Made by a program: the position numbers and the translations under genes. Below the pieces are notes generated by a model, which had not been told where the DNA came from, ran no database searches, and was given only the letters and a program-made list of their open reading frames with translations. A stretch of 62,196 bases of DNA from NCBI GenBank assembly GCA_900545085.1, contig UQXU01000002.1:1-62196 (forward strand), written 5' to 3'. Position 1 is the first letter of the stretch. Each line of letters opens with the position of its first letter. The stretch is from an uncultured Eubacteriales bacterium (GTDB taxonomy: Bacteria; Bacillota; Clostridia; Christensenellales; Christensenellaceae). This document shows, piece by piece, positions 1 to 8,746 of the stretch.

Positions 1-1229
1 ATGAGGCGTACTTCATTTCCGGGGAACAGACGGAAATATTTCTTCACAGGAACCTCCATGAAGTCCTCCTGCTCGATATACAGCTCGCGGGAGAAGGGCA
101 TTTCGTGCGATGTATCGCTGCCGGGGAGATCCTCGCAGCTCATGTATTCCGTCTTGCCTTCGGGGTAGTTTTCAATTATGAGCTTGAGCGGGCGCAGGAC
201 TGCCATGACGCGCGGAGCGGTGTTGCCGAGGCCTTCGCGGACGCAGTGCTCGAGAAGCTTCACGTCCACCTCGCTGTTTGCTTTTGCCACGCCTATGCGC
301 TCGCAGAAGTCGCGGATAGACTCCGGCGTGTAGCCTCTGCGGCGCAGGCCGCTTATGGTAGGCATTCTCGGATCGTCCCAGCCGTCCACAATGCCTTCGT
401 CAACGAGCTTTCTGAGGTAACGCTTGCTCATTATCGTGCGTGTGAGATTCAGACGTGCAAACTCGTACTGATGAGGAACATTTTCACATTCGCAATTTTC
501 TATTACCCAGTCATATATGGGGCGATGGTCCTCAAATTCCATAGTGCAGATGGAGTGAGTTATGCCTTCGTATGCGTCCTCGAGAGGGTGGGCGAAGTCG
601 TACATGGGGTAGATGCACCAGTCGTCGCCTGTGCGATGGTGAGCTGAATGTACGATGCGGTATATTACGGGATCGCGCATATTCATGTTGGGGCTGGACA
701 TATCCACCTTGGCGCGGAGGACTCTTTCGCCGTCCTTAAATTCGCCGGCGCGCATGCGTGCGAAAAGGTCGAGGTTTTCTTCTATCGGACGGTTGCGGTA
801 GGGGCTTTCCTTTCCCGGCTCGGTTAGAGTGCCGCGGTATTCACGTATCTCGTCTGCGGAGAGCTCGCATACGTATGCGAGACCTTTCTTTATGAGTATT
901 ACAGCGCGTTCGTACATGTATTCGAAATAGTCGGAGGCATAGAGCTTGTCCTTCCATTCGAAACCCAGCCATTTTATGTCCTGCTCGATGGAGCGGACGT
1001 ATTCCTCGTCCTCTTTGGCGGGGTTTGTGTCATCGTAGCGGAGGTTACATGCGCCGCCGTATTGCTGCGCCAGTCCAAAGTTTAAGCATATCGACTTTGC
1101 GTGTCCGATGTGCAGATAGCCGTTTGGCTCCGGAGGGAAGCGAGTGAGCACGGAGGTGTGCAGACCGCTTTCCAAGTCTCTGTCGATGATTTCCTGTAAG
1201 AAGTTGCGTGATTTGCTTTCGTTAGACAT
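1..1229 (-). CDS. glnS: Glutaminyl-tRNA synthetase, N-terminal part (cut by window edge)
   Basis: Class I aminoacyl-tRNA synthetase that charges tRNA-Gln with glutamine in the cytoplasm. About 409 residues are visible from ATG at 1229; the C-terminus lies beyond base 1. The reading frame shows the [16 protein letters not shown] segment (HIGH motif), the GlnRS-type LRYDDTNP segment, and IMSKR as the KMSKS equivalent. These, with a start into the anticodon-binding beta-barrel, favour GlnRS over GluRS. It is the last visible gene of a minus-strand series behind walJ-rlmH, with an 85-bp gap that shows no clear terminator. Many Firmicutes lack GlnRS and use GatCAB instead, so its presence is informative. 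A tRNA-Gln(CUG) gene lies at 12.2 kb. Confidence 0.93.
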   Translation of the reverse strand, partial: MSNESKSRNFLQEIIDRDLESGLHTSVLTRFPPEPNGYLHIGHAKSICLNFGLAQQYGGACNLRYDDTNPAKEDEEYVRSIEQDIKWLGFEWKDKLYASDYFEYMYERAVILIKKGLAYVCELSADEIREYRGTLTEPGKESPYRNRPIEENLDLFARMRAGEFKDGERVLRAKVDMSSPNMNMRDPVIYRIVHSAHHRTGDDWCIYPMYDFAHPLEDAYEGITHSICTMEFEDHRPIYDWVIENCECENVPHQYEFARLNLTRTIMSKRYLRKLVDEGIVDGWDDPRMPTISGLRRRGYTPESIRDFCERIGVAKANSEVDVKLLEHCVREGLGNTAPRVMAVLRPLKLIIENYPEGKTEYMSCEDLPGSDTSHEMPFSRELYIEQEDFMEVPVKKYFRLFPGNEVRL

Positions 1230-1314
1230 GGCGAGATCCTTTCGTGTTGCCGGCCAGAAGCCGAGCCTGAGTAGTATCAAAAAAATAAAAGAGCTTCGAC
1301 TGCTGATGCCTTAA

Positions 1315-1791
1315 TTATTTATGATAAGTTTTGTTGTTTATAATAGTCAGAGAGCGATAAATCTGCTCAAGCAGGACTATTCGTGCCAATCTGTGCGGCA
1401 GAGTGAGCAGAGAGAGGGACATGAGCTCGTCGGCGCGCGCTTTGACCTCGGGAGAGAGGCCGAGAGACCCGCCGATGACAAAGCAGAGTTTTTGCGAAGA
1501 GAGAGCCGAGGAGCGGATTTTCTTCGAGAGCGCAATTGTGTCGGGCTGCTTTCCTTCTATTGCGAGAGCGATAACTCTTTCGTCGGGTCTGATAGCGGCG
1601 AGAATGCGCTCGCCCTCTTTTTTCATGACCTGAATTTCTTCTGCTGCGGAGAGAGACTCCGAGGCGCGCTCGTCCTTCAGCTCTGTCAGCTCCAGATCTG
1701 CGTAGCGCTTTATGCGTTTGGCGTATTCCGATTCCAGAGGCTGCTCCTCCCGCTTGCTCTTCCCGACGTATATTATGCGTATTTTCTGCAT
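1315..1791 (-). CDS. rlmH: 23S rRNA pseudouridine-1915 N3-methyltransferase RlmH
   Basis: SPOUT-class methyltransferase that uses SAM to methylate pseudouridine 1915 in helix 69 of 23S rRNA. The 158 residues match the family length of about 155-160. The C-terminal knot is clear: FVIGGSLGL (SAM-binding loop), then LPHRLARIVLLEQIYR, and the usual ending YHK. ATG at 1791 lies 4 bp after the walJ stop, so the two are co-transcribed. The walJ-rlmH pairing is common near the replication origin of Firmicutes. Confidence 0.95.
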   Translation of the reverse strand: MQKIRIIYVGKSKREEQPLESEYAKRIKRYADLELTELKDERASESLSAAEEIQVMKKEGERILAAIRPDERVIALAIEGKQPDTIALSKKIRSSALSSQKLCFVIGGSLGLSPEVKARADELMSLSLLTLPHRLARIVLLEQIYRSLTIINNKTYHK

Positions 1792-1795
1792 GTTT

Positions 1796-2587
1796 TCAAA
1801 CCCCGAATACTCCTGTCACTGCGAGTTTCTGAGTGAGCGCGAGGGCTATATCCACGCCGACGCGCACGCCCTCCTCCGCCAGACCGTCGCAGACAGTCCT
1901 GTACGCCAGCGGCTCGGTGTTGTTGTGCTCGGAGAGATGCGCGAGGAGAACTCCGCGCACTCCGCGTTCTGCCAAAGCCTTCGCCGCTCGGCATGAAGCT
2001 ATATTGGACAGATGACCGTGAGCGGAGAGTATACGCTGCTTCAGACTGTACGGGTACGGCCCGTTTTTGAGCATTGTCTCATCGTGGTTGGATTCCAGCA
2101 GGACTATGCTGGAGTCTGCGAGCGTATCCAGCATATCGCGCGTTACTTTTCCGGTGTCCGTGAGTATTCCGACCTGCTTTCCTCCGGCGCAGAGCGCGTA
2201 TCCGGTAGGATCGGCCGCATCGTGCATCAGAGGGATAGGCCGGGCGCATATATCGCCGATGTAAAATTCTCCGCGGTCTATTACGCATTCGTTTTTAGCC
2301 TTGATGCGCCCTATGTCGCTTTGCATGGCTTCCCATGTCAAGGCGTTGGCGAAGATGGGAATGTCGTATCTGCGGGAGAGCACGCCCACGCCGCGGATAT
2401 GGTCTGTATGCTCATGCGTGACGAGAATGCCGGAGAGCTCGGCGGGCGAGGCTTCTATCTGCGCCAGAGCTTTTTCAATTGCGCTGCCTGACATCCCTGC
2501 ATCTACGAGCAGAGAGGTCTTGTCCGTGCTTATATATGTGCTGTTTCCCTTGGAGCCGCTGAAGAGCGGCGCGATAGTCAGTTTCAC
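1796..2587 (-). CDS. walJ: MBL-fold metallohydrolase WalJ/YycJ family
   Basis: Metallo-beta-lactamase-fold hydrolase of 263 residues. The metal-binding motif HEHTDH occupies residues 58-63, and later ligands lie in LESNHD and HLSEHN. YycJ/WalJ proteins are proposed nucleases linked to cell-wall control (WalRK) and replication/repair coordination; the exact substrate is not settled. The start is GTG at 2587 preceded by GGAGG. A strong promoter sits 27 bp upstream. The gene is coupled to rlmH. No WalRK genes are visible here, so the regulon link is known only from other Firmicutes. Confidence 0.88.
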   Translation of the reverse strand: MKLTIAPLFSGSKGNSTYISTDKTSLLVDAGMSGSAIEKALAQIEASPAELSGILVTHEHTDHIRGVGVLSRRYDIPIFANALTWEAMQSDIGRIKAKNECVIDRGEFYIGDICARPIPLMHDAADPTGYALCAGGKQVGILTDTGKVTRDMLDTLADSSIVLLESNHDETMLKNGPYPYSLKQRILSAHGHLSNIASCRAAKALAERGVRGVLLAHLSEHNNTEPLAYRTVCDGLAEEGVRVGVDIALALTQKLAVTGVFGV

Positions 2588-2613
2588 CTGCGTCCTCCAT
2601 TTCCTGATACTTT

Positions 2614-2642
2614 ATTATAGGCGTATTTTTGCAAGTTTGCAA
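2614..2642 (-). promoter_or_regulatory. Promoter of walJ-rlmH
   Basis: On the minus strand, TTGCAA (2637-2642), a 17-bp spacer and TATAAT (2614-2619) form a near-consensus housekeeping promoter 27 bp before the walJ GTG. Confidence 0.75.
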
Positions 2643-2685
2643 GTATTCTTACGGCTGTTGCGGTGTTTTTGAGTATAATTGAGCC

Positions 2686-2722
2686 GAAAAAAGGCGATGT
2701 ACAACAAGATAAGGTACATCGC
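2686..2722 (-). terminator. Terminator after feoAB
   Basis: Minus-strand hairpin GCGATGTACC / TTGTACATCGC followed by CTTTTTT, just past the feoAB stop. Confidence 0.8.
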
Positions 2723-2734
2723 ACAAAGAGTTAC

Positions 2735-5086
2735 TCAGGACGCTCCCAGCAGGAGACCTATGCTTCTTACTATGAAAGCGACTATCCACGCCACGGCGCA
2801 TTGCCCGACGGCGACGCCCGCGGCCCATTTGCCGCCGAGCTCGCGCTTTACAGACGCGACGGCTGCGACGCAGGGAGTATACAGCAGGCAGAACACGAGC
2901 AGACTCAGAGCTGAGAGAGGAGTCATAGCTGTGGAGATACTCGCTGCGCTGCCGTACAGCACGGTAAAGGTCGAGACTACGCTCTCTTTTGCCATAAAGC
3001 CGGATATGAGAGCCGTGGAGGCGCGCCAGTCTGCAAAGCCAAGAGGGGCGAATATCGGTGCGATAACGCCGGCGACGAGCGCCAGTATGCTGTTATGAGA
3101 ATCGCTGACTATGTTGAGATGTGTGTCGAAGGTTTGCAGGAACCATATGACTATAGTCGCGATGAAAATCACAGTGAAGGCTCTTTGCAGAAAATCCTTG
3201 GCCTTTTCCCAGAGGAGCTGACCCACGTTTTTAGCTCCCGGCATTCTGTAGTTGGGCAGCTCCATAACGAACGGAACGGCCTCGCCTTTGAAAACGGCCT
3301 TGCGCATGAGCATCGCCATGAGGATCCCCGTGACTATGCCGAGGGCATAAAGTCCTATCATGACGATTGCGCCTCTCCCCGGGAAAAAAGCTGCTATGAA
3401 GAAGCTGTATACGGGAAGCTTGGCGGAGCAGCTCATGAAGGGTGTGAGCAGTATAGTCATTTTTCTGTCGCGTTCGGAGGGTAGCGTTCGGCTCGCCATA
3501 ACTCCGGGCACTGTGCAGCCGAAGCCGACCAGCATGGGTACGATGCTGCGTCCCGAGAGCCCTATCTTGCGCAGGAGCTTATCCATTACAAAAGCGACTC
3601 GAGCCATATAGCCGCTGTCCTCCAGCAGAGACAGGAAGAAAAACAGAGTGACTACGACAGGCAAAAAGCTGAGAACGCTGCCTATGCCGGTGAATATGCC
3701 GTCTATGACGAGAGAGTGCAGCGTTTCGTTTACATTCCATGCGGAGAGAGCGGCGTCTGCCGTGTCGGTCAGCCATGATATGGCTATTTCCAGCAGATCG
3801 GAAAGCCATTTGCCTATTACGTTGAACGTGAGGAAAAATACAAGACCCATTATGCCGATGAACGCGGGGATTGCGGTATATTTGCCGGTCAGTATTCTGT
3901 CGATTTTTGTGCTTCTGATATGCTCCTTGCTCTCTCTTGGCTTGGTCACTGTTTCCGAGCATATTTTTTCTATAAAGCTGAAGCGCATGTCTGCTATCGC
4001 GGCGGCTCTGTCCATGCCTCGCTCTTTTTCCATCTGCTGTATTATGTGTTCGAGGGCTTCTTTTTCGTTGTCGTCCAGATCCAGTTTATCCAGTATGAGA
4101 GTGTCGCCCTCGGCTAACTTGCTCGCGGCGAATCTTACCGGGATTTCTGCGCGCTCGGCGTGATCTTCTATAAGGTGCATTATGCTGTGCAGACATCGGT
4201 GCACTGCGCCGCCGTGAAGCTGAGGGTCACAAAAATCCTGCCGCCCGGGGCGCTCCTGATATTTCGCGACGTGCATGGCATGGCTGATAAGCTCGTCTAT
4301 GCCTTCGTTTTTCGCTGCTGCGATTGGAATTACGGGTATCCCGAGCATGGCTTCCATTTCGTTTACGCGAATGGAGCCGCCGTTGCTGTGAACCTCGTCC
4401 ATCATGTTGAGCGCGAGAACCATGGGAATATCCAGCTCCATCAGCTGTAGTGTGAGATAGAGATTTCGTTCTATATTTGTGGCGTCGGCTATATTGATTA
4501 TGCCTTTGGGATGCTCGTCCAAAACAAACTGACGTGTGACTATCTCTTCGCTGGAATATGGCGACATGGAGTAAATCCCGGGCAGGTCGGTGACGAGTGT
4601 TTCGTCGTGCCCTTTTATGCTTCCGTCTTTGCGGTCTACGGTGACTCCGGGGAAATTACCTACTCGTTGGCTGGAGCCCGTGAGCTGATTAAAAAGAGTG
4701 GTCTTTCCGCAGTTTTGATTGCCGGCGAGCGCAAAGGTCACTGTCGTGCCTTCGGGCAGAGGTGTTTCAGAAGCTTTCACGTGGTATTTTCCGCCTTCGC
4801 CCAGCCCGGGGTGAGGTATCTGGCGTTTTTTCAGCTCTGCGGGAGGCCGTTTGGTGTTGTCGCGTATGTCCTGAATTTCAATTTGCTCAGCGTCTGCGAG
4901 ACGGAGCGTCAGTTCATAGCTGTGTATTCTTATTTCTATAGGATCGCCCATAGGCGCGTATTTCACCATAGTTACGTCAGCGTGAGGTATTATGCCCATA
5001 TCCAGAAGGTGCTGACGGAGAGAACCGTCTCCGCCGACAGCTCGGACGGTGGCGGTTTTGCCTATGGGGAGGTCTTTTAGTGTCAT
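2735..5086 (-). CDS. feoB: Fused FeoA-FeoB ferrous iron transporter
   Basis: Fe(II) uptake protein of the cytoplasmic membrane, 783 residues. Residues 1-75 form a FeoA-type SH3-like domain (MTLKDLPIGK start). The FeoB GTPase domain follows: G1 GNQNCGKTT (122-130), switch GNFPGVTVD, G3 DLPGIYSMSPYS, G4 NMMD. The C-terminal half holds many membrane segments, with the Gate-type stretches GFGCTVPGVMASR and TPFMSCSAKLPVY, each containing a conserved Cys. FeoA and FeoB are usually separate proteins; fusions occur in some Clostridia and Bacteroidota. No FeoC was seen. The gene has its own A+T-rich leader (5087-5217) with a TTGAG/CTCAA palindrome, and follows a MarR-type gene that may regulate it. 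Confidence 0.95.
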   Translation of the reverse strand: MTLKDLPIGKTATVRAVGGDGSLRQHLLDMGIIPHADVTMVKYAPMGDPIEIRIHSYELTLRLADAEQIEIQDIRDNTKRPPAELKKRQIPHPGLGEGGKYHVKASETPLPEGTTVTFALAGNQNCGKTTLFNQLTGSSQRVGNFPGVTVDRKDGSIKGHDETLVTDLPGIYSMSPYSSEEIVTRQFVLDEHPKGIINIADATNIERNLYLTLQLMELDIPMVLALNMMDEVHSNGGSIRVNEMEAMLGIPVIPIAAAKNEGIDELISHAMHVAKYQERPGRQDFCDPQLHGGAVHRCLHSIMHLIEDHAERAEIPVRFAASKLAEGDTLILDKLDLDDNEKEALEHIIQQMEKERGMDRAAAIADMRFSFIEKICSETVTKPRESKEHIRSTKIDRILTGKYTAIPAFIGIMGLVFFLTFNVIGKWLSDLLEIAISWLTDTADAALSAWNVNETLHSLVIDGIFTGIGSVLSFLPVVVTLFFFLSLLEDSGYMARVAFVMDKLLRKIGLSGRSIVPMLVGFGCTVPGVMASRTLPSERDRKMTILLTPFMSCSAKLPVYSFFIAAFFPGRGAIVMIGLYALGIVTGILMAMLMRKAVFKGEAVPFVMELPNYRMPGAKNVGQLLWEKAKDFLQRAFTVIFIATIVIWFLQTFDTHLNIVSDSHNSILALVAGVIAPIFAPLGFADWRASTALISGFMAKESVVSTFTVLYGSAASISTAMTPLSALSLLVFCLLYTPCVAAVASVKRELGGKWAAGVAVGQCAVAWIVAFIVRSIGLLLGAS

Positions 5087-5113
5087 GCCATACTCCTTTT
5101 AGTAAAAAATACT

Positions 5114-5130
5114 TTTTGAGAAAAAAGCTC
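5114..5130. promoter_or_regulatory. Palindrome in the feoAB leader, possible operator
   Basis: TTGAGAAAAAAGCTCAA, with perfect 5-bp arms, lies between a TATAAT-like box (about 5144) and the feoAB start. It could bind the neighbouring MarR-type protein or an iron regulator. This is inference from position and symmetry only. Confidence 0.35.
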
Positions 5131-5217
5131 AATACAGAAAAAACTATTATAAGAATATTCTGCGAATAGAAGATAAAATAATAAAAAAATAACGTATTAT
5201 GTCGTCTGCAAAAAAAA

Positions 5218-5634
5218 TTATTCAGAAAATTTGACAGCTTTTTTCAAAATACGCACCGCTGCCAGCGCATCTTCCTCTCCGAGTGATTCCAGAAATTTCT
5301 CATAGTAATCTATTGCGTCGTCGTATGTTTTTATAATGCTGTGTTCGCCGTCTTGTGTGAGATACACAAAGACCTGCCTTCTGTCTAAAAGGTCAGTCTC
5401 TCTGCGAATAAAGCCTTTTTTCTCTAAGCTGCTGAGTATATTTGCCATTCTTCCGGAAGAGAGACCGGTCTTTTTTGCCAGCTCGCCGGATAGGGCAGGG
5501 CCGGAGCGGCGAAGAAGGCAGAGCATGACGCCTGTTTCGCCGCGGGAGGGAAAACATCCGCGAAGTTCGTCCAGTTTTTTTGCGGAGTAAAATTGTACGT
5601 CGCAAAACTGTTCTGCTAATTCTCGATATGACAT
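5218..5634 (-). CDS. MarR-family transcriptional regulator
   Basis: 138-residue winged-helix DNA-binding protein. Residues about 30-105 carry the MarR fold: LLRRSGPALSGELAKKTGLSSGRMANILSSLEKKGFIRRE is the recognition region, and the wing is DRRQVFVYLT. It probably acts as a dimeric repressor. It lies directly upstream of feoAB in the same orientation with 131 bp between, so it may control iron uptake; the ligand is unknown. A very strong promoter precedes it, and GGAGGGAATAGT supports the ATG at 5634. Confidence 0.88.
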   Translation of the reverse strand: MSYRELAEQFCDVQFYSAKKLDELRGCFPSRGETGVMLCLLRRSGPALSGELAKKTGLSSGRMANILSSLEKKGFIRRETDLLDRRQVFVYLTQDGEHSIIKTYDDAIDYYEKFLESLGEEDALAAVRILKKAVKFSE

Positions 5635-5671
5635 ACTATTCCCTCCGTTACATGCGATTTTATACGAGGTT

Positions 5672-5700
5672 ATTATAGTCTAACTCGACTGCATTGTCAA
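5672..5700 (-). promoter_or_regulatory. Promoter of the MarR gene
   Basis: Consensus TTGACA (5695-5700), 17-bp spacer, TATAAT (5672-5677) on the minus strand. CGAG and CTCG half-sites flank the -10, which could serve autoregulation. Confidence 0.8.
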
Positions 5701-5721
5701 CGAATTTTCGACAAAATAGCG

Positions 5722-5753
5722 CAAAAAAAGAGACAGGCTGTGCTGTCTCTTTG
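5722..5753 (-). terminator. Terminator after pncB
   Basis: Minus-strand AGAGACAG / CCTGTCTCT hairpin followed by a run of seven T residues, just past the pncB stop. Confidence 0.85.
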
Positions 5754-5763
5754 CGTTTTAAGT

Positions 5764-7215
5764 TTATTTTCTTTCGTATTTGGTGTGTTCGTTTATCATT
5801 TTCTGCTTTAACTCGTACAGTCCGTCCGAGAGATCGACCTTGTAGAGATGCGGATACACCAATCTGCGGTATTCGTCCCAGAAGGTATTCAAATCTGCTT
5901 TGCAATATTCTTGAATTTCACTTACGCTCGGAGATTCGTAGACCTGTTTTCCGTCTATGAATACGGGAATCAGCAGCTCTTTCATTTTGAACTTGGAAAG
6001 GTGTGTCTTTTTCCAGGGCTCCAGCGGGTCGAAAATAGTGAGAGGTTTAGTTTCATCTATCGTTTCGTCGTCTAGCATTATGAGATCCGCGATGGCCATG
6101 CCTGTCGTATAGCCATAGAGGCGGACGACTTTTTTATATCCCGGATTCGTTACCTTCCAGAAGTTTTCGCTGATTTTGATTTTAGGCTCAAGCGGAGCTC
6201 CGGGCTTCATTTCCATAGCGGCCAGCTTGTAAACTCCGCCGAGTGCGGGGCAGTCTTTGCTCGTTATCAGCTTAGTGCCGACGCCCCAACTGTTTATGCA
6301 TGCTCCCTGAGCTTTCATCTCGTGTATCAGGTTTTCGTCCAGATCGGAAGAAGCGCATATTATGGCGTCGGGGAAACCTGCTTCGTCCAGCATTCTGCGG
6401 CAGACCTTGGAAAGATACGCCAGATCGCCGCTGTCCAGTCGGATGCCCAGGGGCTTGTGCCCTGCGGCGGCGAGTTCTTTAAAGACCGTGATAGCGTTGG
6501 GAACGCCGCTGCCGATTGTATCGTATGTATCGACGAGCAGAAGGCAGGCGTCGGGGAAGGTGCGCGCGTATGCGCGGAACGCATCCAGCTCGGAGTCGAA
6601 GCTCATTATCCAACTGTGCGCATGAGTGCCGGATACGGGAATGTCGAACATTTCGCCTGTCAGTACATTAGAGGTGGAATTGCATCCGCCTATGACCGCT
6701 GCTCTCGCGCCGTATATGCCTGCGTCGGGCCCCTGGGCTCTGCGCAGACCAAATTCCATTACAATGTCGCCTTTGGCGGCGTATACGACTCTGGAAGCCT
6801 TGGAGGCGATCAGGGTCTGATGGTTTATTATAGTGAGCATGGCGGTTTCTATGAGCTGCGCCTGCGCTATAGGAGCTTTGACGCGGACGAGCGGTTCGTA
6901 AGGGAAGACTACAGTACCTTCCGGCATTGCATATATCTCGCCTGTGAACTTGAAATCGCGCAGATAGTCGAAGAATTTCTCATCGTCAAAGAGACCGAGA
7001 GTTTTTAGATACGCGATGTCTTCGGCGGAGAAGTGCAGATCGCGTATAAATTCGATTAGCTGTTCGAGACCGGCCATAATTGCGTAGCCGCCGAAGCCTT
7101 CCGTGCGGCGGTAAAATACGTCGTATACCGCCTCGCGCTCGTGGACGTTCTCTTTAAAATAGCCGTACATCATGGTAAGCTGATAAAGATCCGTCATCAT
7201 AGTCAAGTTTCTCAT
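5764..7215 (-). CDS. pncB: Nicotinate phosphoribosyltransferase
   Basis: Converts nicotinate and PRPP to nicotinate mononucleotide with ATP hydrolysis, the entry step of NAD salvage (Preiss-Handler pathway). The 483 residues are typical. Visible family features are YQLTMMYGYF near the N-terminus, the SGTHAHSW segment with the catalytic-region His, the GIRLDSGDL phosphate-binding strand and the GVGTKL loop. The ATG at 7215 lies 2 bp after the lgt stop, so pncB is the second gene of an lgt-pncB operon. It works with nadE (51.5 kb) in NAD synthesis. Confidence 0.94.
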   Translation of the reverse strand: MRNLTMMTDLYQLTMMYGYFKENVHEREAVYDVFYRRTEGFGGYAIMAGLEQLIEFIRDLHFSAEDIAYLKTLGLFDDEKFFDYLRDFKFTGEIYAMPEGTVVFPYEPLVRVKAPIAQAQLIETAMLTIINHQTLIASKASRVVYAAKGDIVMEFGLRRAQGPDAGIYGARAAVIGGCNSTSNVLTGEMFDIPVSGTHAHSWIMSFDSELDAFRAYARTFPDACLLLVDTYDTIGSGVPNAITVFKELAAAGHKPLGIRLDSGDLAYLSKVCRRMLDEAGFPDAIICASSDLDENLIHEMKAQGACINSWGVGTKLITSKDCPALGGVYKLAAMEMKPGAPLEPKIKISENFWKVTNPGYKKVVRLYGYTTGMAIADLIMLDDETIDETKPLTIFDPLEPWKKTHLSKFKMKELLIPVFIDGKQVYESPSVSEIQEYCKADLNTFWDEYRRLVYPHLYKVDLSDGLYELKQKMINEHTKYERK

Positions 7216-7217
7216 TT

Positions 7218-8195
7218 TTAGTGCTCAGACGTGTCTGCGTCTGAATCCTCCTTGTCTTGCTCTGCGTTTGCAGAAATTTTCTCTTCCGGACGGGCGGATG
7301 AATCGCTCGCCGCGGTAGTCTTATCCTTCTTGTGCTGTTCGCTGTTCGTGAGGCTGTATCTGCCGGAGTAAGCGAATGGCGCGAGGGGCTTTATTCTTCG
7401 GAATATCAGGTATGCCGCGCCGAGTATGACCAAAGCTATGGATAGAGCCTGACTGACGCGCACCACCCCCGGAATGAGCCAGAGACTGTCCGTGCGCATT
7501 CCTTCGATGACAGCGCGGCCTGCGCCGTAAAGCACGAGATAGAGCGCGAACACGCTGCCGCGGCTCTTTGTCTTTTTGCGCAGCAGCATGAGTATGACGA
7601 AGACGAGCAGATTCCACATGCTCTCGTAGAAGAATGTGGCTTGATGCCAAGGCTGCGTACATATCTCCCAAGTTGCTGTATCCGGATTGAATACCGAGTG
7701 AACTTTGTCTATGTATACGCTGAGAGGGACCCACTGCTTAGATACGTCCGTAACTGCCGCGCCGAAAGCTTCCTGATTGACGAAGTTTCCCCACCGGCCT
7801 ATAGCCTGACCAAGGATGAGAGGAGCCGCGCCTATGTCGAGAACATCTCCCAGCTTTACTTTGCGCCATTTGCAGAAAATTATTGCGCCGATCACCGCGC
7901 CGATTACGCCGCCGAATATCGCCAGACCGCCCTTCCAGATGGCGATCATAGATAAGAAGTCGCCTGCGTAAGACTCCCATTCAAACGCGACGTAATACAC
8001 CCGCGCGCCTATTATAGCCATAGGCAGGGCAATGGTCAGCAGGTCGATGACCAATTCAAAATTGTAGCCTTTCTCTTTGGCGAGGAAGCGCCCTACGATT
8101 ATGCCGGCGGCGATGCCAGTGATTATTATAACGGCATACCAATGTATGTTCAGTCCTTCAATTCCAAAGACGTTTTCTAATGCTATGTTATTAAT
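7218..8195 (-). CDS. lgt: Prolipoprotein diacylglyceryl transferase, apparent ATT start
   Basis: Membrane enzyme that transfers diacylglycerol from phosphatidylglycerol to the lipobox Cys of prolipoproteins. Family marks are the N-terminal HWY segment, the signature GRWGNFVNQEAFG, and several membrane helices. The frame stays open to TAG at 8204, and no ATG, GTG or TTG precedes HWY. AGGAGG at 8205-8210 points to ATT at 8195 (9 bp away), giving 325 residues; starting at TTG 8054 would delete HWY. The last 60 residues are a charged, low-complexity cytoplasmic tail. Start codon is inferred; function is secure. Substrates probably include the adjacent lipoproteins. Confidence 0.9.
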   Translation of the reverse strand: MNNIALENVFGIEGLNIHWYAVIIITGIAAGIIVGRFLAKEKGYNFELVIDLLTIALPMAIIGARVYYVAFEWESYAGDFLSMIAIWKGGLAIFGGVIGAVIGAIIFCKWRKVKLGDVLDIGAAPLILGQAIGRWGNFVNQEAFGAAVTDVSKQWVPLSVYIDKVHSVFNPDTATWEICTQPWHQATFFYESMWNLLVFVILMLLRKKTKSRGSVFALYLVLYGAGRAVIEGMRTDSLWLIPGVVRVSQALSIALVILGAAYLIFRRIKPLAPFAYSGRYSLTNSEQHKKDKTTAASDSSARPEEKISANAEQDKEDSDADTSEH

Positions 8196-8223
8196 AGACT
8201 ATTTCCTCCTGATTTTTAAACAG

Positions 8224-8274
8224 GTTCGATGTTAAAGCTCTGCAAAATGCAGAGAAAAATACTTTTTATCGAAC
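8224..8274 (-). promoter_or_regulatory. Structured leader of lgt
   Basis: Between the lgt promoter and ribosome site, an outer stem GTTCGAT/ATCGAAC (8268-8274 with 8224-8230) encloses a perfect hairpin CTCTGCATTTTGCAGAG (8238-8254). There is no T tail, so this is not a terminator. It could tune translation. No known riboswitch class was recognised. Confidence 0.5.
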
Positions 8275-8295
8275 GGGGTTTTGCTTTCAACTGTT

Positions 8296-8324
8296 ATTAT
8301 AAAGTGCTGAGTGTCTATAGTCAA
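8296..8324 (-). promoter_or_regulatory. Promoter of lgt-pncB
   Basis: TTGACT (8319-8324), 17-bp spacer, TATAAT (8296-8301) on the minus strand, about 100 bp before the ATT start. Confidence 0.8.
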
Positions 8325-8432
8325 GTTACGTGATTTTTTGGTCAAAGTTAGAATGTGTCGGAGAAGAACAAAGCGAACGGGAAATCGTGGTTAAGAGTGA
8401 TAGAGAAAGAGCAGGCGGCGGATATGCGGATA

Positions 8433-8461
8433 TAAAAAATCGACTCCTCAAAAGAGGAGCC
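8433..8461 (-). terminator. Terminator after the repeat lipoprotein
   Basis: Minus-strand GGCTCCTC/GAGGAGTC hairpin followed by ATTTTTT, 25 bp past the stop at 8486. Confidence 0.75.
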
Positions 8462-8485
8462 GACTGTTGACTATAAAATTTTTAC

Positions 8486-8746
8486 TTACGCTGCTGCAGA
8501 TTCTGTTGCTGCTGCTGTATCAGCGGGAGCTGCTGTATCAACTGCTGCTGTATCAGCGGGAGCTGCTGTATCAACTGCTGCTGTGTCAGCGGGAGCTGCT
8601 GTATCAACTGCTTCAGTTGTCTCGGCTGTAGCCGGAGTAGACGCTTCAGCAGAAGCGGAAGAATCATCGCTGCCGCAAGCTGCGAGGCTGAAGCATACTG
8701 CCAGGCATGCGATAGCTGCTACAATTGTTGCAAAAATCTTTTTCAT
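8486..8746 (-). CDS. Small lipoprotein with three 11-residue repeats
   Basis: 86 residues: a lipoprotein signal peptide with lipobox LAAC (Cys24), then only a Ser/Ala/Thr/Asp-rich extension. Residues 47-79 are three exact copies of VDTAAPADTAA (DNA 8510-8608). No folded domain is visible. The signal peptide closely resembles those of the next two genes, suggesting a truncated or linker-only paralogue. It has its own promoter and terminator, so it is probably expressed. Function unknown; a flexible surface-exposed tether is one possibility. Confidence 0.75.
   Translation of the reverse strand: MKKIFATIVAAIACLAVCFSLAACGSDDSSASAEASTPATAETTEAVDTAAPADTAAVDTAAPADTAAVDTAAPADTAAATESAAA
8510..8608 (-). 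repeat. Three tandem 33-bp repeats inside the lipoprotein gene
   Basis: Three in-frame copies, each encoding VDTAAPADTAA and nearly identical at DNA level. Such arrays commonly vary in copy number between strains. Confidence 0.9.

Noticed and set aside
105..647. A 180-codon plus-strand frame inside glnS
   Set aside because: It lies opposite a well-conserved synthetase gene in a G+C-richer region where antisense frames arise by chance; no ribosome site and no recognisable domain.
8224..8274. Transcription terminator or known riboswitch before lgt
   Set aside because: The stems have no T tail and no class-specific conserved core that I can match; kept only as a structured leader.
8510..8608. 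CRISPR-like array
   Set aside because: The 33-bp repeats are contiguous, without spacers, and encode in-frame protein repeats.
8482..8667. Leu/Gln-rich frame in the repeat lipoprotein region
   Set aside because: It is simply the 33-bp repeat read in another frame (LIQQLP units).
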